Assembly (NCBI RefSeq): GCF_018403285.1
Contig: NZ_BOSJ01000001.1
Location: 310,001 to 374,000, forward strand
Direction: 5' to 3'
DNA length: 64,000 nucleotides
Source: Paenibacillus sp. J45TS6
GTDB taxonomy: Bacteria > Bacillota > Bacilli > Paenibacillales > Paenibacillaceae
In this document: piece by piece, positions 19,989 through 29,279 of the stretch
How the letters are laid out: each line of letters opens with the position of its first letter
Position numbering within the stretch: position 1 is the first letter of the stretch
The notes under the pieces: generated by a model
Told to the model about the DNA's origin: nothing
The model's database searches: none
The model's input: the letters and a program-made list of their open reading frames with translations, nothing else
Made by a program: the position numbers and the translations under genes

Positions 19989-20879
19989 TTATTTTCCCGA
20001 ACCAGCCTCGTATAGTTGACTGAGAACAGAAGCATCTACGGTCACGCTGCCGAGATCCCCGTGGAATACAACTCCTTGCCTCGCCCCATGAAAATCAGAG
20101 CCGCCTGTTACAATCAGATTGTACTGCTTAGCCATTGCAAGATATCGCTTTTCCTCTTCGGGGCCGTGATCTGAATGGTAAACTTCAATTCCCGCCGGAT
20201 GACCATGTTCTATTATTTTTCGAACGAGTTCATCGTCGCCATAAAGCCCCGGATGGGCAAGCACCGGCGTTCCGCCTGCAGCTCTAATCCAGGAAAATGC
20301 ATCTTCTGGTGTCACCCGCGGAACACTGACAAATCCCGGTTTACCTTCTGCTAAATAAAGATCGAAAGCTTCCCGCATGTTACTTACATATCCTTTTGCT
20401 ACAAGCGTATCCGCAATATGCGGACGCCCAACTGTCTCATCCTTTTCCAGCGGTCGTCCCATCTCCCGAATTACGTCTTCCATAGAAATTACGAGCCCAA
20501 GCTCATTTAACTTCTCCAGAATAAGGATATTCCGTTCCTCACGGGTTCTGCGCAGGGTCTCCAGCCTGTTGAGAAATTCAGGGTTCTTTATATCCACGTA
20601 GTACCCAAGCACATGAATTTCTTTTCCCTCAAGTCTAGTACTGATCTCAACACCAGGTACAACCACGATCCCATATTCTTCACCCGCTGCGAGCGCTTCT
20701 TCTACTCCTGCAACCGTATCGTGATCTGTAATCGCCACAGCAGCAAGACCTTTGTTATGCGCGATGCGAACATTCTCAGAAGACGGCTGCATTCCGTCCG
20801 ATGCCTGGCTATGCGTATGAAGATCACATTTTCCATTTAAAAGTTCTACATTAGCTGCTTCTTTTGCCGATCTATTCAT
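19989..20879 (-). CDS. PHP-domain metal-dependent phosphoesterase (TrpH/YciV-like)
   Basis: The polymerase-and-histidinol-phosphatase fold is shown by CDLHTHSQASDG, ITDHDTVAG, VPGVEIST and VTGGSDFHG, all of which contribute metal-binding His and Asp residues; AHPGLYG is the central His motif. Family members include 3',5'-nucleoside bisphosphate phosphatases and RNA 5'-end exonucleases (RNase AM), so a nucleotide or short-RNA substrate is likely but not provable. An AAAGGAGG ribosome site lies 8 bp upstream of the ATG at 20879. 296 residues is typical. Confidence 0.85.
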   Translation of the reverse strand: MNRSAKEAANVELLNGKCDLHTHSQASDGMQPSSENVRIAHNKGLAAVAITDHDTVAGVEEALAAGEEYGIVVVPGVEISTRLEGKEIHVLGYYVDIKNPEFLNRLETLRRTREERNILILEKLNELGLVISMEDVIREMGRPLEKDETVGRPHIADTLVAKGYVSNMREAFDLYLAEGKPGFVSVPRVTPEDAFSWIRAAGGTPVLAHPGLYGDDELVRKIIEHGHPAGIEVYHSDHGPEEEKRYLAMAKQYNLIVTGGSDFHGARQGVVFHGDLGSVTVDASVLSQLYEAGSGK

Positions 20880-20946
20880 ACGAATGCCTCCTTTCCATTC
20901 CTTTGTCATGCTTTATACAATATACACGGATTCTAGAAAACAAATC

Positions 20947-21879
20947 CTAAGATGTGCTTTGTCCTATCCTGCCGATCACGTCTAAGTCCTCAGCATGCTT
21001 TTTCAAATAATTTAAAAAAGTAACGGCCGAGATGGGTAACATGGAAGACTTCGAATATACCTCATAAAATTCCCGAGAGAATGTAATATCTTTTAAATCA
21101 AGCACTTTTACAAGGCCGAGCGCCACTTCATGCTTCACAGAATAGGGTGAAATAATGGTAATTCCAACACCCGCTTCCACCGCGGATTTAATAGCCCCCG
21201 TACTGCCAAGTTCCATGACGGTATTTAGACTCGATGGTTCAATCCCTTTATCTTTCATCGCAGCCTCCATCACTTGTCTCGTTCCCGATCCTTTTTCTCT
21301 TACGATAAATGGATACTCCAGAATATCTTCAAGCTTTACCTCTTGCAAAAGAACAAGTGGATGCTGTGCAGGAACAATCAGCTTCAACTCATCATGCATG
21401 CCTGGCTCTACAATAAGATCTGGATGAGACAGCGGTGCCTCAATCATGCCAAAGTTCAACTGGTTTTTCATAATTCCTTCAACAATTTGCGTGGTATTCA
21501 TTACATTCATCACGATCGAGATATCGGGATACTTCTTGCCAAAAGGACCGAGCAGTCTTGGCAGTACATACTCACCGATGGTCAGACTCGCTCCAATTAA
21601 TAGACGTCCCTGCAGCCTGTCTGTGTAGGCGGCTACCGCTTCATCCGTTTCACGAAATAACTCCATACTTCTCAGTGCGTAAGGAAGCAGGGCCTCACCT
21701 GCTTCAGAAAGCTCTATTTTTTTAGTGGAGCGATGAATTAATTTGGTTCCAAAATAATCTTCAAGTGATTGAATTTGCATGGTAACCGCAGGCTGTGTCA
21801 TATGTAGAGCTTGAGCTGCTGCCGAAAAACTTCCTTTTTCCGCAACCGTATAAAAGATATGTAATTGGTGAAAATTCAT
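20947..21879 (-). CDS. LysR-family transcriptional regulator
   Basis: N-terminal winged helix-turn-helix MNFHQLHIFYTVAEKGSF followed by AAAQALHMTQPAVTMQIQ (about residues 1-60), then the two-lobed substrate-binding domain (about 90-300). The sequence is close in style to the CysL group of sulfur-assimilation regulators, but the ligand cannot be told. Its usual divergent target is missing: the upstream gene, of unknown function, is on the same strand and ends in its own terminator. A GGGGGGAT site precedes the ATG. Confidence 0.85.
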   Translation of the reverse strand: MNFHQLHIFYTVAEKGSFSAAAQALHMTQPAVTMQIQSLEDYFGTKLIHRSTKKIELSEAGEALLPYALRSMELFRETDEAVAAYTDRLQGRLLIGASLTIGEYVLPRLLGPFGKKYPDISIVMNVMNTTQIVEGIMKNQLNFGMIEAPLSHPDLIVEPGMHDELKLIVPAQHPLVLLQEVKLEDILEYPFIVREKGSGTRQVMEAAMKDKGIEPSSLNTVMELGSTGAIKSAVEAGVGITIISPYSVKHEVALGLVKVLDLKDITFSREFYEVYSKSSMLPISAVTFLNYLKKHAEDLDVIGRIGQSTS

Positions 21880-21934
21880 CGAACTATCCCCCCTGGCCTT
21901 CATCATATTGTAACCGATTTATACCAAAAAAAAA

Positions 21935-21953
21935 GTGTGCAGCTTCTGCACAC
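21935..21953 (-). terminator. Intrinsic terminator after the 145-residue gene
   Basis: Hairpin GTGTGCAG/CTGCACAC with a 3-base loop; the minus-strand tail is nine Ts. It isolates the LysR gene from the gene before it. Confidence 0.88.
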
Positions 21954-21986
21954 CTTATCTTCACTACATTTACAAAAAAGTCCTGC

Positions 21987-22424
21987 TTATCTACGTTTGC
22001 GGCTGTTCTTGACCAGTGTCATGCGCCTAGAATGACGCAACCAGGAATAATAAGTTTTGAGATCTCGAAGTTCCATCGTCTCCGACATTCTTCCGAGAAA
22101 CGTTACAATAATCATTTTATGAAGGGGATTACCTGTAATATCGTATTCACCAGGCAACTCCGCAAATTCCGCAACCACGACAAGATCGCCATCAATTAAA
22201 TATACATCTTGTTCATTTCGATAGTAAGGTGAGATCCTGTTCTGTTTGAGGCATTCCCACAACCATGCTGCAATGTTCTCAAAATCATTATTATCTTGTC
22301 TGACTCGGTCAACATATCGAAGTTTAGCATGGTTCGTTATGACAATGTCAGCCACTTTTTTATCACCCAAAGCCACAAAAAAAGGTTCATAGGTGCTCCA
22401 ACGCTGCATTAACTTGTCACGCAT
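21987..22424 (-). CDS. Protein of unknown function (145 residues)
   Basis: I do not recognise this protein. It is a soluble, basic-tailed protein with no signal or membrane segment. Visible features are ITNHAKLRYVDRVRQ (residues about 29-43), DVYLIDGDLVVVAEFAELPG (about 73-92), and KMIIVTFLGRM, then a Lys/Arg-rich end. The His-Ala-x-x-Arg segment followed by strands loosely recalls small RNA-binding or toxin-like folds such as DUF4258, but this is weak. It has a GGAGAG ribosome site and a strong terminator, supporting a real monocistronic gene. Confidence 0.7.
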   Translation of the reverse strand: MRDKLMQRWSTYEPFFVALGDKKVADIVITNHAKLRYVDRVRQDNNDFENIAAWLWECLKQNRISPYYRNEQDVYLIDGDLVVVAEFAELPGEYDITGNPLHKMIIVTFLGRMSETMELRDLKTYYSWLRHSRRMTLVKNSRKRR

Positions 22425-22605
22425 GGGATATCACTCTCCACAAGATAGGTCTTTCTATCTACATATTTATCCAATATATTACATCATAAGTCCCGGAATC
22501 TCAAGTTGAAAATTAAGATCCTATCTCATAAATCCTAAATCCTGTAATTTCGAATCGCAGAGCTAAGTCACTAGCACTATTTATTCATGCTCATATAAAA
22601 TAACA

Positions 22606-22630
22606 GGAGCGACCAAAGGCGGGCCGCTCC
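22606..22630 (-). terminator. Terminator after ylbG
   Basis: Hairpin GGAGCG/CGCTCC with internal GC pairs; minus-strand tail TGTTATTTTAT. It ends the ylbF-ylbG transcript. Confidence 0.7.
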
Positions 22631-22672
22631 AATCTATAACCTATTCAAAAAGTCAGCATTACCTAGTATCCG

Positions 22673-22942
22673 TTAACCGATACCGCCATAAAAGCTGGTC
22701 TTATCCGGAATATCTTTACTATACTCCGTCTTAATTTCATTACGATAAGATCGTTCTATTTTGCGTACATAAGAGAGTTTACGTACGTTCTTCATTGTAT
22801 CTTCCGCACGTTCCGCATTCACATACATTACGACATAATGCATTTTTTTAGAAATATAATGTACGGTTCCATACTTGTCTAGATTGCGCGCAGCCTTTAC
22901 ATCACTTACCCATATGATATATCCTGTTCGTTCCGCAAACAT
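22673..22942 (-). CDS. ylbG: YlbG-family protein (DUF2129, UPF0298)
   Basis: An 89-residue protein matching the YlbG family: GYIIWVSDVKAARNLDKYG, VHYISKKMHYVVMYVN, and VRKIERSYRNEIKTEYS. The biochemical role is unknown; in Bacillus it is encoded next to ylbF, as here (95 bp apart). GAGGTG precedes the ATG. The family is confined to Firmicutes, which supports the taxonomic call. Confidence 0.88.
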   Translation of the reverse strand: MFAERTGYIIWVSDVKAARNLDKYGTVHYISKKMHYVVMYVNAERAEDTMKNVRKLSYVRKIERSYRNEIKTEYSKDIPDKTSFYGGIG

Positions 22943-23037
22943 GCGAATTTCACCTCTTTTGTAGGATTTGCATCTCTTTCTATCTATTGCAAAATCCTCT
23001 TACCAGAATTCAATTCTGGTAAGCGATTCTATACATA

Positions 23038-23487
23038 TTAACCTCCGCAGCCGCAGCTTCCACCGCCGCCGCATCCACCTTTTGGTGAATGGTTATTACT
23101 TGGTACTTTAATTGTGCTTGATACGGAGAAAGCAATTGTTTCAGACATTTGATGGAGTAGGCTATCGAGCTGTTGCTCCGCTTCTTTAAAACGAATCACT
23201 TCTTCGAAAGTATCCAGTTTGTCTTCTACTGCCTTCACTTCATCTTTGGCACTATGGAAGTTAGGATGGAAATGGCCGAAACGCTGTGTTTCTGCAAACA
23301 GTTCCTTCTTATCTTCGAGCTTACGTACCCACTCTTGTATTTCTGGATTCGATTGAACCCGCTCTTTCCAATATAAATAATCTGAAACCAACGTGGATTC
23401 GTTGATCATATCGCCCAGTTCATAGGCGTAAGTCAACACTTGGGCCATATCGACCGTGTTAAGTTCAGATACGCTCATGAAATTCAT
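23038..23487 (-). CDS. ylbF: YlbF/YmcA-family regulator, RicF-like, with Cys-Gly tail
   Basis: Helical YlbF/YmcA family protein. In B. subtilis YlbF, YmcA and YaaT form the Ric complex, which binds two 4Fe-4S clusters, stimulates RNase Y cutting of certain transcripts and affects sporulation, competence and biofilm formation. Conserved parts are YAYELGDMINES, YLYWKERVQSNPEIQ and FKEAEQQLDSLLHQ. The C-terminus ends GGCGGGGSCGCGG: three cysteines in a glycine-rich tail, consistent with the cysteine-bearing tail used for cluster binding in the family. Start is ATG 23487 or ATG 23478; neither has a strong ribosome site. Confidence 0.88.
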   Translation of the reverse strand: MNFMSVSELNTVDMAQVLTYAYELGDMINESTLVSDYLYWKERVQSNPEIQEWVRKLEDKKELFAETQRFGHFHPNFHSAKDEVKAVEDKLDTFEEVIRFKEAEQQLDSLLHQMSETIAFSVSSTIKVPSNNHSPKGGCGGGGSCGCGG

Positions 23488-23605
23488 CCCGATCTATAAT
23501 AAAGTTCCACTTCCTTAAAAAATATGAAAGCGGACTATAACCTATCATAACATACCCGATTGTTCATAAGAAGAGTTTTGTTCCTAAACCCTCTCAGGAT
23601 TTTAC

Positions 23606-25519
23606 TTAATCTGGTAAAATTAAGATAAGCTTTGTCCATTCAGCAGGTACAAGTGTACGCTGCTCAGCTACTATTCTATTGGGTCCAGGGAGCAGCCAAC
23701 CATTTACAGCCCATGGCTCGCCTTTGCCGATTGATTCAGGGATGAACTCCTGCCTGTGTCCCTCCATCTCCACTCCCATTCGGGTACGCCAGTTGATGGC
23801 CTGCTGTACCAGCTGTTTCGCTGTAGATGGATGGTACTCTCTCCATTCACTTACCCACATCTTCGGTACCTCTGTTATGTCTGGCATAATTGCGGCCTCA
23901 TCACGGTCCTCCTGTACCCCTTCATAGTAATGCAGGTTTCGGCCTGTGTATACAAATCCCTGCCTTCCTTCTTCATTAAAATGGATAAATGGATTCTCTT
24001 CTACTGATGACAGCGTGACCTCGTCCTCTATCGAAACAGCCGGATATTTCCGTTCTTCTGTATCGATTCCTTTAACTGCCTTCGCTGGGGTGAGTCCCAT
24101 CATCGTGAGTCGCTTTCTTACTTCCATCAATTTGTCTCGCTCCAGTATGAAATGCAGCGGCCCAATTCTTTGTAAAGACTCATTCCACGATGGATATGAC
24201 TCAATTTGATCTGCATCCTGCTTATTTTCTGCACTTAGCAGCATGACTTGTGAAAAAGAAGTTCTTCCAAGTTCACTTCCCCATTGTTTCAGTGCCAAGA
24301 GAACATTCTCAGGAATCGATCCTTGTGCATACCGAGTCAGCCATGTAAGCACCAAGGATGGAGTAATCCCCACTTCAGCACCTTCACTTAGTCGCTCTCG
24401 CGTCAGTTTATAGATGGTCATATGGTCTCGTACCGCAAGATCAGCACAGCCTTCTAATAGCCACCTTATAGAATAAGGCGCATCAGGAGGAACAATCACT
24501 TCAAAATCGGGCTGTACATAGATAGCTGGCTCTGTATAATGCTCTGTATCTTCCAAGTCATAAATGATAGGATTCGTCCACCGGAAGTATAAAGCCTCGT
24601 CCGAAGCCGTAGACATTCCGGTATCTCCATAACCGAACGCAGCGAGCAGCGTGACCCATCCTTTTGCATAACTTTGGAATTCAGCAAGATCTTGTTCATT
24701 AATGATACTGACCTGTACAAATCGCTGACAAATCAGATCTATGCTCAGCCAATACCCAGCATCTTTCCGGCTAAATAGGGTCAACAGATAGCGAAAATGC
24801 TGCAATCCAGCTTCTCCTGCATTATAGCGCTCCATAATGGCGGTATAGATATTTCTCTCCATCTGATACCTATCTAACTGCACCCAGCGGCTAACGTAGG
24901 ATTCATCCAGCCCGATTTCTGCCTCGTATTTCTTGGCAAGTCCGAGCGTAAATACTAAGTCGAGAAGCACGGCTACCTGTACAGGATAAATCTCCGGATG
25001 GGCATAGGATAATTTCAACAATTGAAAGTCCGTACTTCTTAATACCGTTACATTTTCAATTTTGGATATCGTTTTTTTATGTATCGTCCCTTTTGCTGTC
25101 AGCGGAACACCGTGGATCGCAATGTAAGACAGCAGGTGAAGTATTTCCCCCGCAATGTTTGGCCTTGCTTCCATAGCAACTTGTATGTTTCCAGCTGAGC
25201 TGCGTGAAATTTCACCAATTTCATCATCAAATAAGGGCAGTACATACTTCTCTGTCAAAAAGGAATGATGCCGGGAAGGGATAAAGTAGATATGTTCTCC
25301 CCATGTTTTTTTGGCTGCATCGATAAAGCCCTTTCTACGCAAACCAAATAACGCAATATCCACCTCAAGTCCGCTCATTTTCCCAGCAAATAAGCTTTTA
25401 AGTTTCTCCATTTGAAATGGATTTCCGCCGAACTCTAAAAAAGCGGCCTGTAGAAATTGAGCTTCATTCGCAGACCACTCTACTTTTTCTAATGATGTTG
25501 TCGTTTCTTCATTCTTCAA
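23606..25519 (-). CDS. Helicase-associated protein (Helicase_C_3-like partner of the XPB helicase)
   Basis: A 637-residue protein without Walker A or DEAD-box motifs, so not itself a helicase. Its pattern (winged-helix-like N-terminal part with FLQAAFLEFGGNPFQ; a central region with AIYVQPDFEVIVPPDAP; a C-terminal WREYHPSTAKQLVQQAI) resembles proteins carrying the Helicase_C_3 / XPB-Ssl2 N-terminal-domain family. It begins with a TTG that overlaps the XPB stop by 4 bp (TTGA), with GGAGG 10 bp upstream, so the two are translationally coupled and very likely act together in DNA repair or transcription-coupled processes. The family call is by recognition, not by search. Confidence 0.72.
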   Translation of the reverse strand: MKNEETTTSLEKVEWSANEAQFLQAAFLEFGGNPFQMEKLKSLFAGKMSGLEVDIALFGLRRKGFIDAAKKTWGEHIYFIPSRHHSFLTEKYVLPLFDDEIGEISRSSAGNIQVAMEARPNIAGEILHLLSYIAIHGVPLTAKGTIHKKTISKIENVTVLRSTDFQLLKLSYAHPEIYPVQVAVLLDLVFTLGLAKKYEAEIGLDESYVSRWVQLDRYQMERNIYTAIMERYNAGEAGLQHFRYLLTLFSRKDAGYWLSIDLICQRFVQVSIINEQDLAEFQSYAKGWVTLLAAFGYGDTGMSTASDEALYFRWTNPIIYDLEDTEHYTEPAIYVQPDFEVIVPPDAPYSIRWLLEGCADLAVRDHMTIYKLTRERLSEGAEVGITPSLVLTWLTRYAQGSIPENVLLALKQWGSELGRTSFSQVMLLSAENKQDADQIESYPSWNESLQRIGPLHFILERDKLMEVRKRLTMMGLTPAKAVKGIDTEERKYPAVSIEDEVTLSSVEENPFIHFNEEGRQGFVYTGRNLHYYEGVQEDRDEAAIMPDITEVPKMWVSEWREYHPSTAKQLVQQAINWRTRMGVEMEGHRQEFIPESIGKGEPWAVNGWLLPGPNRIVAEQRTLVPAEWTKLILILPD

Positions 25520-27204
25520 CCGGAGGCAACCTCCTTTTCGTCTGTTACGTGATATTCGTATCCTTGTTCTATGAGAAAGAGTTGTCTTTTTAGAGCAAAA
25601 TCCTGTTCTTTTGTATTTTCCGAAACCAGCGTATAAAAATAAGCACGGTTATTTCCCTCTTTGGGCCGCAAGATGCGTCCTAGCCGCTGAGCTTCTTCCT
25701 GACGTGAACCGAAACTGCCCGAAATCTCAATAGCTAGCGCAGCATCCGGCAGATCTACGGCAAAATTGGCTACTTTTGATACAACCAACACCGTGATTTC
25801 TTTTTCACGAAAAGCAGTATACAGCCTCGATCGCTCCTGTTCACTTGTTGCTCCTGTAATGAGCGGAACACCGAGTTCTTTTGCCATTGCCTTCAATTGC
25901 CCAACATATTGCCCGATAATGAGAGCAGGGACATTCGGATGTAGAGCAAGCAGCCTTTTTACCACATTAATCTTGGCTGGATTCTCTGCTGCTAATCGAA
26001 ACTTCTGTCTGCTCTCCGCGTACATATAGGCTTCCTTAAGTTCATCGGACATGGGAACACGCACTTCATTGCAATTCACCTCCGCAATCCAGCCCTCCTG
26101 TTCGAGCTCCTTCCAGGGTAATTCATAACGTTTAGGTCCAATGAGTGAAAATACATCCTCCTCCCGGCCGTCTTCTCTAACAAGCGTCGCTGTAAGCCCG
26201 AGTCTTCTGGTCGCTTGGATATCCGCGGTAGCTCTGAACACCGGAGCAGGTAAAAGATGAACCTCATCATAAATAATCAGTCCCCAGCTACGTTCTCCGA
26301 ACAACTTCATATGCGTAAACTCGCTTTCCTTCGATTTGCGATGCGTCATAATTTGATAGGTTGCCACCGTCACTGGCTTGACTTCCTTACTATGACCAGA
26401 GTATTCACCAATCGATGCGGATGGAATCGTTGTCTTCTGCTCAATCTCACGAATCCATTGCCTTACCGAAGTCGTATTCGATGTCAGAATGAGCACTTCC
26501 GTCTGTAGTCGTTCCATAACCGCCATGCCGATAATTGTCTTTCCCGCTCCACAAGGCAGAACAAGGATCCCGCTTCCACCAAAGCCATCTTTTCCTTCAA
26601 AGGCAGTCGCTGCTTCTCTCTGGTAATCTCGGAGTTCAAAGGGTTTGTTATGTAACGAGCTGCCTGTGTTTCTCCACTGAAAAGAAAGCGGGCTTCCGTG
26701 TTTATATCCTGCCAGGTCCATTACCGGGTAACCGAGCCTCGTAAGATCTTGCTTCAACAGTCCTCGGTACTTGCCGAGCACCTTCAGTTCGGTATCCGAT
26801 AATCTGCTTAACTCGTAAGCAGTTAGTGATGGATGTGCTAGAATTTCTCCGAGCAGGTCCGTATCTTCACTAACCAGCCGAAAATCTTCTGACCGCGCGT
26901 CTGCTTGCAGAGTCAACTTACCGTATTTTTCAATAAGCTGCCTGATCTCTTGAGTAAGCGATGCAGGTACATTCCAGCGGGACACAGACTCTAATCTGCT
27001 AAGGATCTCATCAGCAGAATAACCTAAGGCAGCGGCGCTCCATAATGTAAGCGGCGTTATTTTGTATGTATGAAAAGCAGGAGGACTCTTAGTCAGCTCC
27101 GCAAAAGGAAGAATGAGTTCTCTCGCTTTTTCGGACTGAGGATGGGCTGTCTCCAGCAAAATGGTAAAGTCACGCTGTACAATACATGCATGATGTGAGT
27201 TCAT
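25516..27204 (-). CDS. XPB-type DNA repair helicase (SF2)
   Basis: A 562-residue superfamily 2 helicase. Walker A is CGAGKT (about 218-223), the DEVH box is IIYDEVHLLPA (about 310-320), motif III LGLTAT is followed directly by VREDGRE, the RED motif typical of XPB proteins, and motif VI is EEAQRLGRILRPK near the C-terminus. The first 190 residues form an N-terminal region that is not a helicase core and may be the damage-recognition part. In eukaryotes XPB works in TFIIH; in archaea with the nuclease Bax1. Here the partner is the downstream coupled gene, not a Bax1-like nuclease. AAAGGAGG precedes the ATG. Confidence 0.87.
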   Translation of the reverse strand: MNSHHACIVQRDFTILLETAHPQSEKARELILPFAELTKSPPAFHTYKITPLTLWSAAALGYSADEILSRLESVSRWNVPASLTQEIRQLIEKYGKLTLQADARSEDFRLVSEDTDLLGEILAHPSLTAYELSRLSDTELKVLGKYRGLLKQDLTRLGYPVMDLAGYKHGSPLSFQWRNTGSSLHNKPFELRDYQREAATAFEGKDGFGGSGILVLPCGAGKTIIGMAVMERLQTEVLILTSNTTSVRQWIREIEQKTTIPSASIGEYSGHSKEVKPVTVATYQIMTHRKSKESEFTHMKLFGERSWGLIIYDEVHLLPAPVFRATADIQATRRLGLTATLVREDGREEDVFSLIGPKRYELPWKELEQEGWIAEVNCNEVRVPMSDELKEAYMYAESRQKFRLAAENPAKINVVKRLLALHPNVPALIIGQYVGQLKAMAKELGVPLITGATSEQERSRLYTAFREKEITVLVVSKVANFAVDLPDAALAIEISGSFGSRQEEAQRLGRILRPKEGNNRAYFYTLVSENTKEQDFALKRQLFLIEQGYEYHVTDEKEVASG

Positions 27205-27290
27205 AGGTGTTTGCCTCCTTTATATCCAGTATTTCCTTTCAAGCGGACGTTTATATCCATCATGGATCTCTCATCTAACCTAAAATACAA

Positions 27291-27337
27291 AGAAAAAAGT
27301 TCATCTATCACCCATCAGGCGAAAATGAACTTTTTCT
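27291..27337. terminator. Terminator after the CBS-domain gene
   Basis: Long near-perfect stem AGAAAAAAGTTCAT/ATGAACTTTTTCT with a 20-base loop; minus-strand tail is T-rich. It separates the CBS gene from the helicase pair. Confidence 0.65.
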
Positions 27338-27379
27338 TGTTTATCATAGTATACAGGACTCTCGGCTCGTTCCCAAATA

Positions 27380-27811
27380 TTAATGAGAAGGTTCAGAAAT
27401 GTCGGTAAGAGCACTGCCGGCATTATTCTGAGACGAAGACTCCGTTGCGATATCGCCCAGGGATAAGATACCCACGAGTTCTCCATTATCAACGACAGGC
27501 AGTCTACGAACTTGATGCGCTGCCATCATTTTTGCTGCCTCATCAATAGAAGCTGTAGAATTTACGGTATGCACATCCGCAGTCATAACTTCACTTACTT
27601 TCGTAGAACCCGGATTTTTTGAGGCAATTCCGCGCAGAACAAGATCACGGTCCGTTACAACCCCTACTAGCTTACGATGATCTTCTGTTTCTACAATTGG
27701 AATAAACTCCGTATCATATTCTTTCATATTCAGTGCAACATCATATACATGCTTGTCCAGTGACACCGGAACAACATTGGTGGACATCACATCAGATACA
27801 TTTTTATTCAT
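27380..27811 (-). CDS. CBS-domain-pair protein
   Basis: A 143-residue stand-alone pair of CBS domains: VSDVMSTNVVPVSLDKHVYD starts the first, VSEVMTADVHTVNSTASIDE the second, with GVVTDRDLVLRG and GILSLGDIA as the end motifs. Such pairs bind adenine nucleotides and act as sensors. It resembles Bacillus YhcV/YlbB-type proteins, often annotated as stress proteins. A GAGGAG site precedes the ATG at 27811. It has no effector domain, and no neighbour suggests a target. Confidence 0.87.
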   Translation of the reverse strand: MNKNVSDVMSTNVVPVSLDKHVYDVALNMKEYDTEFIPIVETEDHRKLVGVVTDRDLVLRGIASKNPGSTKVSEVMTADVHTVNSTASIDEAAKMMAAHQVRRLPVVDNGELVGILSLGDIATESSSQNNAGSALTDISEPSH

Positions 27812-27935
27812 TAGAAGCCTACTCCTCATCTATAAGATCTCTAACAACGCCTGGATTCGTGCTCTTTTGTTAGAGTACCCAAATAAACAAGTCACATTCG
27901 TTTTCTCTCATGAACTGATCATATTATGCCCTATC

Positions 27936-29117
27936 TTATGTCCTATCGTATTCTTTTAGGTAATCTTTCGTTATCTGAATAAATAGTTTCATGGCATCGA
28001 GCATTGCACTTTCATCAAAATCAAATCTCGGATGATGATGCGGATATACGGCATCTAATTGCTCATTCCCCGCACCGACAAACATGAAACAGCCTGGTTT
28101 CTCTTTCAAATAATACGCAAAATCTTCAGCAGGCATCATCTTCGGCGATACGCTTGCCCGCTCTGCTCCGAACTCTTCAGAAACCACCTTGAAAAATCGT
28201 TCTGCTTCCTTCTCATCATTAATGACGGGCGGATAACCCATCAAGTATTTGATCTCCGCCTCGGCACCGTACGCGGCAGCGATCTGATTCGTTAATGTAT
28301 GTATACGTTCTTTTATGATATATCTCGTTTCTTCATCAAAGGTGCGGACCGTTCCACTTATTTTATAGGTTTCGGCAATCACATTCTGAGCAGCCCCTGC
28401 CTGAATGGTTCCAATGGTCAGCACAGCGGGCTTAAGCGGATCGACCGAACGACTCACTATACTTTGCATCTGCAGCACTAAGGCAGATCCAGCAACAATA
28501 CTGTCAATACTCGCATGAGGTACGCCGCCATGTCCTCCTTTACCTTTCAGCTCGATATAGAAGTCATCAGCGCCAGCCATCATAGCCCCAGAAGTGCTGG
28601 CATACGTACGGACAGGCATAGGGGACCATAAATGAATGCCATAAATCACATCTACCTCTTCCAAGGCTCCGCTAGCAATCACCTTAACTGCCCCTCCCGG
28701 AAGAAGCTCTTCTGCGGGTTGAAACAAAAACCTAATCTCTCCAATAAACTCATCTATATGCTCACTCATATAACCGGCCGTTGCCAGCAGCGTTGATGTA
28801 TGTCCATCGTGACCGCAGGCATGCATTACACCATCAACTTGAGATTTATAAGGAACTGACTTTTCATCTTGAATAGGGAGCGCATCTATATCTGCTCGAA
28901 GCATCACTACAGGTCCAGGCCGTCCTGAGCGCAGTATTCCAATAACACCATGTCCTCCGACATTTGTAACGACTTCAAGGCCGAATGAACCTAGATGTTC
29001 AGCAATAAACTTTGATGTTTCGGATTCCTGAAAAGAAAGTTCCGGATGCTGGTGAAGATGACGTCTCCACTCTATCATCTTGCCGATCCATTCTTCATAG
29101 GTATGCTCTATTCTCAC
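27936..29117 (-). CDS. M20D-family amidohydrolase (N-acyl-amino-acid deacylase type)
   Basis: Zinc or manganese peptidase-fold enzyme of the aminoacylase/carboxypeptidase group. Motifs: RRHLHQHPELSFQE, ALPIQDEKSVPYKS, MHACGHDGHTSTL with metal-binding Cys and His, and MPAEDFAYYL near the C-terminus. The split catalytic/dimerisation layout is typical, about 393 residues. Likely reactions are hydrolysis of N-acyl or N-acetyl amino acids or hippurate-like amides; the substrate is not predictable. GTG at 29117 has AGGGG 8 bp upstream; an in-frame GTG at 29126 lies too close to that site. Confidence 0.87.
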   Translation of the reverse strand: MRIEHTYEEWIGKMIEWRRHLHQHPELSFQESETSKFIAEHLGSFGLEVVTNVGGHGVIGILRSGRPGPVVMLRADIDALPIQDEKSVPYKSQVDGVMHACGHDGHTSTLLATAGYMSEHIDEFIGEIRFLFQPAEELLPGGAVKVIASGALEEVDVIYGIHLWSPMPVRTYASTSGAMMAGADDFYIELKGKGGHGGVPHASIDSIVAGSALVLQMQSIVSRSVDPLKPAVLTIGTIQAGAAQNVIAETYKISGTVRTFDEETRYIIKERIHTLTNQIAAAYGAEAEIKYLMGYPPVINDEKEAERFFKVVSEEFGAERASVSPKMMPAEDFAYYLKEKPGCFMFVGAGNEQLDAVYPHHHPRFDFDESAMLDAMKLFIQITKDYLKEYDRT

Positions 29118-29279
29118 GCTCTCCACCCCTTCAAATGTTTTCTTATTTAATTGTAGCAGAATTTATATGTAAACGATATGAAATGGAAGGTTATGGAAAG
29201 CTTGCACATGCTGAGGAAACATACTAATATGAAACTAGAAATGTAAGGGAGATTTTATATATAGGAGGTATGGTCGTCA

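Noticed and set aside
21987-22424. Toxin of a toxin-antitoxin pair
   Set aside because: No antitoxin-like neighbour in the same direction exists and the similarity to small RNase folds is too weak.
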